In this document: positions 16,154 through 24,165 of the stretch, in pieces
Layout of the letters: every line of letters begins with the position of its first letter
How positions within the stretch are numbered: position 1 is the first letter of the stretch
From: Streptosporangium pseudovulgare
GTDB taxonomy: Bacteria; Actinomycetota; Actinomycetes; Streptosporangiales; Streptosporangiaceae
Assembly: GCF_014648055.1 (NCBI RefSeq)
Contig: NZ_BMQJ01000024.1
Coordinates: forward strand, 33,567 to 97,566
Reading direction: 5' to 3'
Length of the DNA stretch: 64,000 nucleotides
Program-made: the position numbers and the translations under genes
The notes under the pieces: generated by a model
Databases searched by the model: none
What the model saw: the letters and a program-made list of their open reading frames with translations, nothing else
Told to the model about the DNA's origin: nothing

Positions 16154-16906
16154 TCAGCCCACCCGGTCCAGGAACGCCAGGACGCGCCGCCAGGCGTCGG
16201 CGCACGCGTCGGCGTGCTCGTCGTTCCTGACGTCGAAGAACCCGTGCGGGGCGCCGGGGTAGACGACGAACTCGTGCTCCACCCCGGCGGCGGCGAGGGC
16301 GTCGCCGAACGCCTTCACCTCGCTCTCCGGGATTCCCTCGTCGGCCCCGCCGAACAGGCCGAGGACGGGGGCCGACAGGTCTGCGGCGTGCTGGGTGGGG
16401 CCGGGGCCGTACGGGCCGGCGATGCCGGGGTGACCGTAGAAGCCGACCACCCCGGCCAGGCCGAAGCGCGGCTCGGAGGCGAAGAAGGCCAGGCGTCCGC
16501 CCATGCAGAAGCCCAGGGCCACCTGGGCGCCGCCGAACTCCCGCAGCCGGTCGAGGGCCGCGGTCATGTCGTCCTGCTGCCGGGCCCGGGTGAGCGCGGC
16601 GTAGTCCTCCATGCGCGGGAAGTCGCTACCCCGGCCCTCGGTGGACGGGCCGGCGGTGCGGCCGAAGTGGTCGTAGGCGATCGCGGGGTGGCCGTGCTCG
16701 GCGAGCCGTACGGCCAGGCGCTCGTAGAAGGGCGCCAGCCCCCGGTTGTCGGGGATCACCACCACCCCGGCGCCCGCCGGCCGTTCGGGAACGGCCAGGT
16801 AGGCGGCGAGGCGGGTGCCGTCGGCGGAGGTCAGGGTCAGCGGGCCGGAGGTGACGGGCGTACCGGTGGGGGTGACCGGCGGGGTGGCGTCGGCGTCGTG
16901 GCACAC
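16154..16906 (-). CDS. Dienelactone hydrolase family protein
   Basis: 250 residues from GTG 16906 with AAAGGAA upstream. Catalytic triad visible: Cys134 in GFCMGG, Asp189 in GGADEGIP and His221 in GAPHGFF, with the family-typical Cys nucleophile. The enzyme hydrolyses dienelactone-like cyclic esters or similar carbonyl compounds in the cytosol. It is divergent from a MarR gene with only 67 bp between, which holds a palindrome; by analogy the MarR protein represses it until an aromatic or other inducer is present (inference). Confidence 0.9.
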   Translation of the reverse strand: MCHDADATPPVTPTGTPVTSGPLTLTSADGTRLAAYLAVPERPAGAGVVVIPDNRGLAPFYERLAVRLAEHGHPAIAYDHFGRTAGPSTEGRGSDFPRMEDYAALTRARQQDDMTAALDRLREFGGAQVALGFCMGGRLAFFASEPRFGLAGVVGFYGHPGIAGPYGPGPTQHAADLSAPVLGLFGGADEGIPESEVKAFGDALAAAGVEHEFVVYPGAPHGFFDVRNDEHADACADAWRRVLAFLDRVG

Positions 16907-16947
16907 GGGCGGTTCCTTTCGGTGGATGCCGAGAAAGTAGCAAAGTC

Positions 16948-16966
16948 AGGTTGATAAAGCTAACCT
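16948..16966. promoter_or_regulatory. MarR operator candidate and overlapping promoter
   Basis: AGGTT, nine bases, AACCT in the spacer between divergent dienelactone hydrolase and MarR genes. TAACCT (16961-16966) also fits a -10 element placed 7 bases before the MarR ATG, which would make that mRNA leaderless and repressed by the bound regulator. Confidence 0.5.
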
Positions 16967-16973
16967 TGGCATC

Positions 16974-17438
16974 ATGGTGCACGACATCCCGCCCGGCTCC
17001 GGCCGCCCGGATCACACGGCGCGCGACCTCCGGATCGCCGTCGGCCGTCTCGCCCGGCGGATCAGGCAGCTGTACGGCGTCGCCGACAGCGCGAGCGACC
17101 TCACCTTCACCGAGCTGGCCGTGCTGTCCCGGCTGCACCGCCAGGGCCCCTCCACCTCCGCCGAGCTCGCCGACTCCGAGCAGATCACCCCCCAGGCGAT
17201 CGGCACGACGCTCGGCGCGCTGGCCAGGCGGGGCCTGATCGCCCGCGAACCCGACCCGCAGGACGGCCGGAAGGTCGTCAGCCGGCTCACCGAGGCCGGG
17301 CTGCGCGCCCACGACGACCGGACCCAGGCCGTCACCGAACGGCTGGGGCGCGCGCTCGGCGACGCCCTGGACGACCAGGAGCGACGCCTGCTCGCCGAGG
17401 CGCTCCCCCTGCTGGAACGCGTCGCCGACCACCTGTGA
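16974..17438 (+). CDS. MarR family transcriptional regulator
   Basis: 154 residues. The winged-helix core is clear: LTFTELAVLSRLHRQGPST, recognition segment EQITPQAIGTTLGALARRGL and the wing EPDPQDGRKVVSRLT with the conserved Asp and Arg. N- and C-terminal helices form the dimer interface. There is no ribosome site before the ATG, and a -10 element lies 7 bases upstream, so the message is probably leaderless. Likely represses itself and the divergent dienelactone hydrolase gene through the palindrome at 16948-16966. Confidence 0.9.
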   Translation: MVHDIPPGSGRPDHTARDLRIAVGRLARRIRQLYGVADSASDLTFTELAVLSRLHRQGPSTSAELADSEQITPQAIGTTLGALARRGLIAREPDPQDGRKVVSRLTEAGLRAHDDRTQAVTERLGRALGDALDDQERRLLAEALPLLERVADHL

Positions 17439-17457
17439 CCGCCGGCCCCTCGGGAGG

Positions 17458-18045
17458 TCAGGAGTACGACGCCACCATGCCGGCCACCATCCCGGCCACC
17501 GCGACGGACGTCAGGAGCGACCCGAAGATCACCGCGCCCCGGCGGCCCCGCCGGATCCGCAGGGCGTGGAGCGCCACGTAGGGGAGGAAGGCGAGCACGC
17601 CGGCGCCGAGGAAGGGCATGGTCAGCGCGGCCAGCAGGCCCGCCGGCCCGGTCGGGACCGCACGGTCGCGCCCGGGGGCGAGCCGGGCGCGCCTGACGTC
17701 CCCGGCGGTGGAGTCGGGCGAGGCCGCCACCGCGACCGCGGCGCCGCCGCCGTCGGGTGTGAACCTCCCCCGGCAGTCGTAGCGCCCCTCCCCCAGCGAC
17801 GCGCAGGAGACGACGGTGAGCGTGCCCGGCGTGCCGGTCCGGCCGGCCGCCAGCTCCAGGTCGTCCACGGCGAAGACGAAGGGCATCAGGCCCAGGGCCA
17901 GCCAGCAGACCAGGAGCACGGTCATGCCGATGGGGCCGGGGGTGCGGCCGGGGCCCGGGGTCGGCCCGGGCTCCACGGCGTCGAGGAGGCTTTCCAGCGC
18001 GTCGTTCATGGAACGGAACGGTGCACCCGGCCGCTTGCGGATCAC
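17458..18045 (-). CDS. Membrane protein, unknown function
   Basis: 195 residues from GTG 18045, or 183 from ATG 18009 (MNDALESLLDAVEPG). Three or four hydrophobic helices: about 40-60, a pair near 138-162 and one near 170-192. Between the first two is an extracytoplasmic segment with two cysteines (VVSCASLGEGRYDCRG) and alternating strand-like sequence, resembling DUF3592-type proteins. No catalytic motif. GGAGG lies only 3 bases before the GTG, so the start is unsure. It lies downstream of the PlsC-like gene beyond a hairpin and converges on the MarR gene. Confidence 0.7.
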   Translation of the reverse strand: MIRKRPGAPFRSMNDALESLLDAVEPGPTPGPGRTPGPIGMTVLLVCWLALGLMPFVFAVDDLELAAGRTGTPGTLTVVSCASLGEGRYDCRGRFTPDGGGAAVAVAASPDSTAGDVRRARLAPGRDRAVPTGPAGLLAALTMPFLGAGVLAFLPYVALHALRIRRGRRGAVIFGSLLTSVAVAGMVAGMVASYS

Positions 18046-18122
18046 CTGCCTCCGGCTTGCGGAGGACAGGGCCGGGGCGGGCGCGCGCCCTCCGCGCGGC
18101 GGTACTCCGGGAGCGGACGGCC

Positions 18123-18141
18123 GGCGGCCCCGCGGGCCGCC
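18123..18141 (-). terminator. Hairpin after the PlsC-like gene
   Basis: GGCGGCCC, three bases, GGGCCGCC: perfect 8-bp stem starting 7 bp past the stop of the acyltransferase gene on the minus strand. Confidence 0.65.
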
Positions 18142-18148
18142 TTCCGGC

Positions 18149-18901
18149 TCACGCCTGGCGGCGGGCCTCCCTCTCCTTGGCCTCCGCCTCGTCCATTTCG
18201 GCGGCCTCCTCCGGGGTGGGGGCGGTCCCGCCGAGGTGGTGGGGCTGCCACCAGACGCCCTGGGGCTGCTCCGGGTAGGTCCGCTGGGCCCGGTCGAGCA
18301 GCTCGGCCATGCGCGTGCGCAGGTCGGCGGTGGCGGCGTCGTAGTCGTCGCCGCGCTTGGGGTGCATCGACTCGCCGACCAGGATGGTGACCGGGACGTG
18401 CCGCTGGAGGAGTTTCTTCGGGCGGCCCTTGGTCCACAGCCGCTGCGTGCCCCACAGGGCGACCGGGATCACCGGGACCCCGGCGGCCACGGCCATCCGG
18501 ATCGCGCCGTTCTTGATGTCCTTGACGGTGAACGACCGGCTGATCGTGGCCTCGGCGAACACGCCGACGACCTCGCCCGCCTTGAGCGCCTTCATGGCCG
18601 CGCCGAACGCCGAGGCGCCCGCCGCGCGGTCCACCGGGATGTGGTGCATGCCGCGCATCAGCGGGCCGGAGATCCGGTGGTCGAAGACCTCCTTCTTGGC
18701 CATGAACCGGACCAGCCGCCTGGCGGGCAGGGCGGCGAAGCCGGCGAAGATGAAGTCCAGATAGCTGATGTGGTTGCTGACCAGCACCGCGCCCCCGGTC
18801 CTCGGTATCCGCTCGGCGCCCTCGACGCGGATCTTCAAATCCAGCGCACGGAACAACGTCCGCGCTGCCCCGATGACCGGGGGATACACGATCTCAGCCA
18901 T
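18149..18901 (-). CDS. 1-acyl-sn-glycerol-3-phosphate acyltransferase (PlsC-like)
   Basis: 250 residues from ATG 18901. The acyltransferase motif I NHISYLDF (His-x4-Asp) and motif III-like FAEATISRS, a variant of FPEGTRS found in an actinobacterial subgroup, are visible, followed by the IPVALWGTQRLWTKG block. It should transfer an acyl chain to lysophosphatidate or a related lipid at the inner face of the membrane. The tail (DEAEAKEREARRQA) is charged. Upstream stands a 36-bp tandem repeat; GAGG lies 11 bases before the start, a weak fit. Confidence 0.88.
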   Translation of the reverse strand: MAEIVYPPVIGAARTLFRALDLKIRVEGAERIPRTGGAVLVSNHISYLDFIFAGFAALPARRLVRFMAKKEVFDHRISGPLMRGMHHIPVDRAAGASAFGAAMKALKAGEVVGVFAEATISRSFTVKDIKNGAIRMAVAAGVPVIPVALWGTQRLWTKGRPKKLLQRHVPVTILVGESMHPKRGDDYDAATADLRTRMAELLDRAQRTYPEQPQGVWWQPHHLGGTAPTPEEAAEMDEAEAKEREARRQA

Positions 18902-18943
18902 GGCTGAACCGTACCTCAGCTCCCCCTCCCCGCGGCCTGCCAC

Positions 18944-19145
18944 GGTCCCGCGACGGACCGGGGTCCGACGGGCCGGAACGGTCCCGCGGCGGACCGGGGC
19001 CCGACGGGCCGGAACGGTCCCGCGGCGGACCGGGGCCCGACGGGCCGGAGCGATCCGGTGGCGGGCCGGGGCCCGACGGGCCGGAGCGATCCGGTGGCGG
19101 GCCGGGGCCCGACGGGCCGGAGCGATCCGGTGGCGGGCCGAGACG
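18944..19145. repeat. 36-bp tandem repeat array (5.6 units)
   Basis: Five full 36-bp units (18944, 18980, 19016, 19052, 19088) plus a 22-bp partial unit, differing at a few positions in two sub-types (ggtcccgcggcggacc... and gatccggtggcgggcc...). It fills most of the 297-bp gap between the ThDP enzyme stop and the PlsC-like start. The unit is a multiple of three, and neighbouring frames stay open for 12-residue repeats, but no frame there has a credible start or family match. Confidence 0.9.
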
Positions 19146-19198
19146 GTCACCGCGTCCGCGGCCACCCCGGTGACCGCTCAGCGACCGCCCGGACCGCC

Positions 19199-21064
19199 TC
19201 AGTGGCCGCGGAACGCCTCCTCCAGCCACCACGCGCCGCGCGCCCGGGTGACCGCGGCGTGGACCAGCAGCGGTCGCTCCCGCGGGCCGTCCAGCCACCG
19301 GGTCACCGCCGCGAGGTCTCCAGGAGCCCGTACGGTGACCGCCTCGAAGCCGAACCCCCGGGCGATGCCGGCGATGTCGGCGGGCGGGAAGACCACGGTG
19401 TCCAGGGGGTGGCCGTCCGGTCCGAAATGATGCACCTCGGCGCCGTACGCCTCGTCGTCGTAGACCACGACCACCATGCGCAGACCGAGCCGCACGACGG
19501 TCTCCAGTTCGGAGACGCCCATCAGCGCGCCGCCGTCGCCGAGCGCGGCCACCGCCAGCCGGTCCGGCCGGGCGAGGGCCGCGCCGATCGCGGTCGCCAG
19601 GCCGAGGCCGATCGACTGGAACGCCTGGGTGAAGCAGAAGCCCTCCTCGTCCGGGACATCCATGAACATCGCCGGATATCCCATGAAATTTCCGGAATCG
19701 GGGCAGACGACGCGCTCGGCGGGCAGCAGGTCGTCGAGCGCGATCGTCAGGGTCCGGGGGTCGATGCGGCCGTCACCGCTCTCGTCGGCGTACGGGACGT
19801 CCCGCCAGCGGACCTCCCTGGCGATCCGCAGCGCCAGCGCCTCCGACCGGTACCCGGCCCGGTACGGTACGGCGCGCGTCCCGGCCTCCTCCGGTACGGC
19901 GCGCGTCCCGCCGCGTTCCCCGGCCGGCGCGCCGGGCACCGGACGGGCCGCGGTCCCGTCGCCGAGCAGGTCCGCGACGGCCCGCGCGGTGCAGGCGACG
20001 TCGCCGGTCACACCGAGGTGGACCGGGCGGTGCGCGCCCAGGGCCTCCGGGTCCAGGTCCACCTGGACGACCACGGCGTCCGGGCCGACGAGCGTGCCGT
20101 GCCGGGTGGTCCACATGTTCAGGGCGCAGCCCCAGCCGACGACCACGTCGGCGTCGCGGATGAGCTCGGCGGCCAGGGGCGAGGCGAACCCACCGCTGAC
20201 GTCCAGGTCCCACGGGCTGCCCCGGAAGAGGCCCTTGGCGACGGCGGAGGTGGCGAGCAGAGCGCCGGTCAGACCGGCGAGGTCCTCCAGCTCGCGCCGG
20301 GCCGTACGGGCTCCCCGGCCGGCCACGAACACCGGCCGCCGCGCGCCCGCGAGGATCTCCGCCAGCCGGGCGGCCTGCGCGGGGTCCGGCCCGGCCGGGA
20401 GCGAACGCGCCTCGCCGGTGAGGCCCGCGAGACCGGCGGACCCGGCGAGACCAGCGGAATCGGCGGAGAGGCCGGCGGAGCCGGCCGGCCCGGCGGATCG
20501 GGCGGAATCGGCGGCCTCGACGGCCCCGGCCCCCGGCCCGGTCTCCCGGTCCCCGGCCCCGGACGGACCCGGGACGGTCAGCGCCTGCACCTCCAGCGGC
20601 AGGTTGAGCAGGACGGTGCGGCGGCCGTCGCGGGCGACGCGGAACGCCTCGGCCGTCAGGGCCGCGGCGTCCGGGGCGGCGCCGACCCGCATCGGGACGG
20701 CGCCGACCGCCGCGGCCAGCGCGGCCTGGTCCACGAAGAAGTTGGACCGCGGGGCGGTCACCTCACCGGCCAGCACGACGAGCGGCGTGCGGCTCTTGGC
20801 GGCCTCCGTGACGCCGGTCAGCGCGTTGGTCAGCCCCGGCCCCTGGTGGACGCTGAGCACGCCGACCCGGCCCGTCATCCGCGCGTGGGCGTCGGCCATG
20901 GTCGCCGCCCCGCCCTCGTGGCGCGCGGCGACGAACCGCACGCCGTGCGCGACCAGCGCGTTGGTCACGTGGAAATTGCCGCTGCCGACCACCCCGAACG
21001 CGGTGTCCACGCCCAGCGAGGCGAGGACGGCGCCGACGGTCTCCGCGACGGTCCCGGCGCTCAA
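19199..21064 (-). CDS. Thiamine diphosphate-dependent enzyme (acetolactate synthase-like)
   Basis: 621 residues from a TTG at 21064 that overlaps the cyclase stop; no ATG or GTG exists nearby in frame. N-terminal Pyr domain with the cofactor-activating Glu50 (RHEGGAATMADAHARMTG), a central Rossmann-like domain (GRGARTARRELEDLAG), and a C-terminal PP domain with GDGALMGVSELETVV...YDDEAYG, where Asp replaces the usual Asn of the Mg motif. A 50-residue Ala/Gly/Ser-rich insert (about 180-220) is unlike family members. Likely a 2-keto acid decarboxylase or carboligase with FAD-less chemistry unknown. Coupled to the cyclase-family gene. Confidence 0.88.
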   Translation of the reverse strand: MSAGTVAETVGAVLASLGVDTAFGVVGSGNFHVTNALVAHGVRFVAARHEGGAATMADAHARMTGRVGVLSVHQGPGLTNALTGVTEAAKSRTPLVVLAGEVTAPRSNFFVDQAALAAAVGAVPMRVGAAPDAAALTAEAFRVARDGRRTVLLNLPLEVQALTVPGPSGAGDRETGPGAGAVEAADSARSAGPAGSAGLSADSAGLAGSAGLAGLTGEARSLPAGPDPAQAARLAEILAGARRPVFVAGRGARTARRELEDLAGLTGALLATSAVAKGLFRGSPWDLDVSGGFASPLAAELIRDADVVVGWGCALNMWTTRHGTLVGPDAVVVQVDLDPEALGAHRPVHLGVTGDVACTARAVADLLGDGTAARPVPGAPAGERGGTRAVPEEAGTRAVPYRAGYRSEALALRIAREVRWRDVPYADESGDGRIDPRTLTIALDDLLPAERVVCPDSGNFMGYPAMFMDVPDEEGFCFTQAFQSIGLGLATAIGAALARPDRLAVAALGDGGALMGVSELETVVRLGLRMVVVVYDDEAYGAEVHHFGPDGHPLDTVVFPPADIAGIARGFGFEAVTVRAPGDLAAVTRWLDGPRERPLLVHAAVTRARGAWWLEEAFRGH

Positions 21065-21834
21065 CGCTCGACCAGGGCCAGCACCCGCACCGGGCTGCCC
21101 GAGCCGCCGACGATGGGCAGCGGCGGGGCGACGACCACCGCGCCGGTGGCCGGGAGCCGGTCGAGGTTGCGGAGCTGGGTCAGGCCGTACTTGCCCGCGC
21201 CGAGCAGGAACGAGTGGCAGGGGAAGGGCGGGTCGAAGCCGTGCGCGGCGCCCGCGTCGGTGCCCACGGTCTCCACGCCGATCCCGGCGATCGGGGTCTC
21301 CTCCGCCAGCCACCTGGCGCACTCCACCGAGATCCCGGGACTGTGGGGGCCGGTCTCGTCGGCGTTGAGGAAGCTCTCCTGGTCGTGGGAGCGGGCGTCC
21401 CACCCGGTGCGGTAGAGCAGCCAGCCACCGTCGGGCAGCGGCCCGTTCGCCTTCTGCCACGCCTCGACGTGGCCGATCTCCAGCAGGAAGTCGGGGTCTC
21501 CGGCCGCCTCGCCCACGACGTCCAGCACGACGGCCGGGGCGACCAGCCGCTCCGGCGGCACCTGCGAGACGTCCTCACCGTCCTTGCCGGTCGCCCAGTG
21601 GACGGGCGCGTCGAAGTGCGTTCCCACGTGCTCGCCCGTCGTGAAGTCGTTCCAGTACCAGGCGGGGCCGCGGTCGTCGTAGCGGCTGATCTCCCTCAGC
21701 GTGAACGGGACCGTGTTCGCGAACGGCTCCGGCAGCCGCAGGATCGGCGTCTCGGACGACAGCGGCGCGGTCAGGTCGATCACCTCGATCCCGCCGCTCC
21801 GGATGCTCTCCACCAGGTTCCGCAGCACCGACAT
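21061..21834 (-). CDS. Cyclase-family metal-dependent hydrolase (KynB-like)
   Basis: 257 residues. The metal site HVGTHFDAPVHW (His69, His73, Asp75, His79) is the signature of the cyclase/kynurenine formamidase family, and the downstream HGFDPPFPCHSFLLG carries a further His. The enzyme hydrolyses an amide or lactone; isatin hydrolases and polyketide cyclases are relatives, so the substrate cannot be fixed. Its stop overlaps the TTG start of the ThDP enzyme gene, so the two act in one pathway (inference): hydrolysis of a precursor to a keto acid, then decarboxylation or ligation. Confidence 0.88.
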   Translation of the reverse strand: MSVLRNLVESIRSGGIEVIDLTAPLSSETPILRLPEPFANTVPFTLREISRYDDRGPAWYWNDFTTGEHVGTHFDAPVHWATGKDGEDVSQVPPERLVAPAVVLDVVGEAAGDPDFLLEIGHVEAWQKANGPLPDGGWLLYRTGWDARSHDQESFLNADETGPHSPGISVECARWLAEETPIAGIGVETVGTDAGAAHGFDPPFPCHSFLLGAGKYGLTQLRNLDRLPATGAVVVAPPLPIVGGSGSPVRVLALVER

Positions 21835-21934
21835 GACGCCTCCGAGGTCGGGAGATGGCCTGGTCGGATCCTCCTACACGCCGGGGGCCTCCGCCATCCC
21901 CGCGCGCCGTGTCGGTCCCGGCCCGGACGGCCGG

Positions 21935-22912
21935 TCAGAGGTAGGCGTCGAGTGCGAGCTTGGCGGCGACGAGCAGGCCGCACACGGCGGCGGCGACGCG
22001 CAGGGACGCGCCGGGGAGCCGCCGGGCGATCACCGGGCCGATCCGGCCGCCGATCAGGAACCCCACCGCCAGCGGCACCGCCGCCGACCACCGCACCGGT
22101 CCGAAGACCGCGAAGCCGAGGGCGGCGACGGCGTTGGCGAAGGAGGACACGACGTTCTTCACGGCGTTGACCCGGACCGGCGACTGGTCGAGCACGGCGG
22201 TGAGCACCGCGAACATGACGATCCCGCCGGCCGCGCCGAAGTAGCCGATGTAGGTGGCGACCGCGAACAGCGCGGCCCGCACCGGCCAGCGCTCCTCCGC
22301 TCCCGCGTCGCGGGGCGTGCCGTACGGCGTGTCGTACGGCGGGCCACCCGCGGGATCGCCCGCACCGCCCGGCGGGTCGTCGTCCGGGCCGCCGGAAGGA
22401 CCGCGGGAAGGACCGCAGGAATGACCGCGGGAAGGACCGCGGGAAGGACCGCGGGAAGGACCGCGGGAAGGACCGCGGGAAAGGCCGTCGGAAGGACCGC
22501 CGGGCGGGCCGCCCGCCGTACCGGGGCGGGCGCCGGCGGCCAGGCCGGGCAGCCGGGGCGGGCGGATCAGCGTCAGCGAGGCGACCGCGACCAGCCACGG
22601 CACGATCGCCTCGAATGTCCGCGACGGCGTGAGCAGCAGCAGGGCCGCGCCCGTGGCGCCGCCGAGCGCCGTCACCCAGCCCATGCGCAGCACCAGCCCG
22701 CCCTGCCCGGCCAGTTCGGGCCGCGACCCGGCGGCCGCCCCGAGGCCGGTGAAGACCAGCGCGGTCGTGTTGGTGACGTTCGCGGTCAGCGGGGGCAGTC
22801 CGAACGCCAGCAGCGCCGGGTAGGAGACGACGGACGCCAGGCTCACCACCGTGCTGACCACACCGGCCAGCACCCCCACCCCGGCGAGTCCCAGCACCTC
22901 GGTGACGTTCAC
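21935..22912 (-). CDS. TauE/SafE family sulfite/anion exporter-like permease
   Basis: 325 residues from GTG 22912; GTG 22930 is also possible, and no clear ribosome site decides. About eight hydrophobic helices arranged as two similar halves: the first starts LGLAGVGVLAGVVSTVVSLA and the second YIGYFGAAGGIVMFAVLTA, each with the Gly-rich signature of the family. The cytosolic loop between halves is swollen by about 36 residues of Gly-Pro-Ser-Arg repeats encoded by the 12-bp array at 22394-22501. Exports or imports sulfite, sulfonates or other small anions; substrate unknown. Divergent from dhaKLM. Confidence 0.85.
   Translation of the reverse strand: MNVTEVLGLAGVGVLAGVVSTVVSLASVVSYPALLAFGLPPLTANVTNTTALVFTGLGAAAGSRPELAGQGGLVLRMGWVTALGGATGAALLLLTPSRTFEAIVPWLVAVASLTLIRPPRLPGLAAGARPGTAGGPPGGPSDGLSRGPSRGPSRGPSRGPSRGHSCGPSRGPSGGPDDDPPGGAGDPAGGPPYDTPYGTPRDAGAEERWPVRAALFAVATYIGYFGAAGGIVMFAVLTAVLDQSPVRVNAVKNVVSSFANAVAALGFAVFGPVRWSAAVPLAVGFLIGGRIGPVIARRLPGASLRVAAAVCGLLVAAKLALDAYL
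22394..22501. repeat. 12-bp tandem repeat (9 units) in permease loop
   Basis: Nine units of ggaaggaccgcg with few changes; on the coding (minus) strand this gives repeated Arg-Gly-Pro-Ser. In frame, so tolerated in the loop between the two halves of the TauE/SafE protein. Confidence 0.9.
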
Positions 22913-22943
22913 AGGGATCAACCCAACCACACGGCGTTCCGGT

Positions 22944-23063
22944 CCCGGACACCCGGTGAGGCGGCGGCGCCCGGCGGTGACACGGGACGCCCGGTGAGGG
23001 CACTGGACGCCCGGCGGGAGCGCGGAACGCCCGGTGGGGACGAGGGACGCCCGGCAGGGGCGC
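22944..23063. repeat. 20-bp phased repeat (6 units) upstream of dhaK
   Basis: Six imperfect units sharing the core gg(a/c)(c/g)(a/c/g)cccgg(t/c)g at exact 20-bp spacing, between the divergent TauE/SafE and dhaK genes, ending 108 bp before dhaK. The two-turn period differs from the 3n-base units found in coding repeats here and could be a binding array or simple expansion. Confidence 0.7.
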
Positions 23064-23171
23064 GGAGCCCCGGACCGTCCGGCGGCGGGCAGCGGCGCGT
23101 CCGGTGGCGGGTGCCGAGGTTTTTCGGTCACGGCGCTTGCCCTCCCCGCCGAACGGGCAGATCTTCGGGAT

Positions 23172-24164
23172 GTGAAGAAGCTCATCAACAGTGCTGATTC
23201 GGTGGTCGCCGACGCGCTGCGCGGGCTCGCGGCCGCGCACCCGGACCTGCGGGTCGACGTGAAGAACCAGTTCGTGACACGCGCCTCCGGGCCGCGCCGG
23301 GGCAAGGTCGGCCTGGTCTCCGGCGGCGGCTCCGGACACGAGCCGCTGCACGCCGGTTTCGTCGGGTACGGCATGCTCGACGCCGCCTGCCCCGGTGAGA
23401 TCTTCACCTCGCCCGTGCCCGACCAGGTGATCGCGGCCAGCACCGCCGTGGACGGCGGGGCCGGGGTTCTGCACGTCGTGAAGAACTACACCGGCGACGT
23501 CCTGAACTTCGGCATGGCCGCCGAGCTGTGCGCCGACGAGGGCGTGGAGGTCGCGGCCGTGGTGGTCGACGACGACGTGGCCGTCCGCGACTCCCTCTAC
23601 ACGGCGGGCCGTCGGGGAACCGGCGCCACGGTCTTCGTCGAGAAGATCGCCGGAGCCGCGGCCGAGGCCGGGGCGCCGCTGGCGGAGGTACGGCGGGTGG
23701 CCGAGGAGGTCAACTCCCGAAGCCGGTCGTTCGGCATCGCGCTGAGCGCCTGCACCACCCCCGCCGCGGGCGTGCCCACCTTCGAGCTGGGCGACGACGA
23801 GGTCGAGCTGGGCATCGGCATCCACGGAGAGCCGGGCCGCGCCCGGTCGGCCATGCGCGGGGCGCGCGAGCTGGTGCGCGTCGCGATGGACGCCCTCCAC
23901 GAGGACATGCCGCTCGACGGGGACGTCCTGGTCATGGTGAACGGCATGGGCGGCACCCCGCTGATCGAGCTGTACGTCGCCTTCGCCGAGGTGGCTGCCT
24001 ACCTGGAGGAGAAGGGCGCGACGCCGTCGCGCAACCTGGTGGGCGACTACATCACGAGCCTCGACATGCAGGGCTTCTCGGTCACGGCCTGCCTGCTGAC
24101 GCCGGAGCTGACCCGGCTGTGGGACGCGCCGGTGCAGACGCCCGCGCTGCGGTGGGGCCGCTGA
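23172..24164 (+). CDS. dhaK: Dihydroxyacetone kinase subunit DhaK
   Basis: 330 residues from GTG 23172. Signature VSGGGSGHEPLHAGFVGYGML near residue 50 and substrate-binding His218 in IGIHGEPGR, which forms a hemiaminal with dihydroxyacetone. DhaK binds the substrate; phosphate comes from ADP-bound DhaL, recharged by DhaM and the PTS. The ribosome site is weak (cgggat). First gene of dhaKLM: dhaL starts 1 base after its stop. Function: phosphorylation of dihydroxyacetone to the glycolytic intermediate DHAP. Confidence 0.95.
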   Translation: MKKLINSADSVVADALRGLAAAHPDLRVDVKNQFVTRASGPRRGKVGLVSGGGSGHEPLHAGFVGYGMLDAACPGEIFTSPVPDQVIAASTAVDGGAGVLHVVKNYTGDVLNFGMAAELCADEGVEVAAVVVDDDVAVRDSLYTAGRRGTGATVFVEKIAGAAAEAGAPLAEVRRVAEEVNSRSRSFGIALSACTTPAAGVPTFELGDDEVELGIGIHGEPGRARSAMRGARELVRVAMDALHEDMPLDGDVLVMVNGMGGTPLIELYVAFAEVAAYLEEKGATPSRNLVGDYITSLDMQGFSVTACLLTPELTRLWDAPVQTPALRWGR

Positions 24165-24165
24165 C

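Noticed and set aside
15174..16205. A 343-residue minus-strand frame
   Set aside because: It overlaps DUF1349 (a clear family match) in another frame and is Arg/Pro-rich; only its last 15 residues look protein-like, reported as a remnant.
18149..18901. Defective PlsC because FPEGTRS reads FAEATISRS
   Set aside because: A common variant in actinobacterial members; the NHxxxxD motif is intact, so no loss of function is inferred.
18944..19145. CRISPR array
   Set aside because: Units of 36 bp follow each other directly with no unique spacers, and no cas genes are near.
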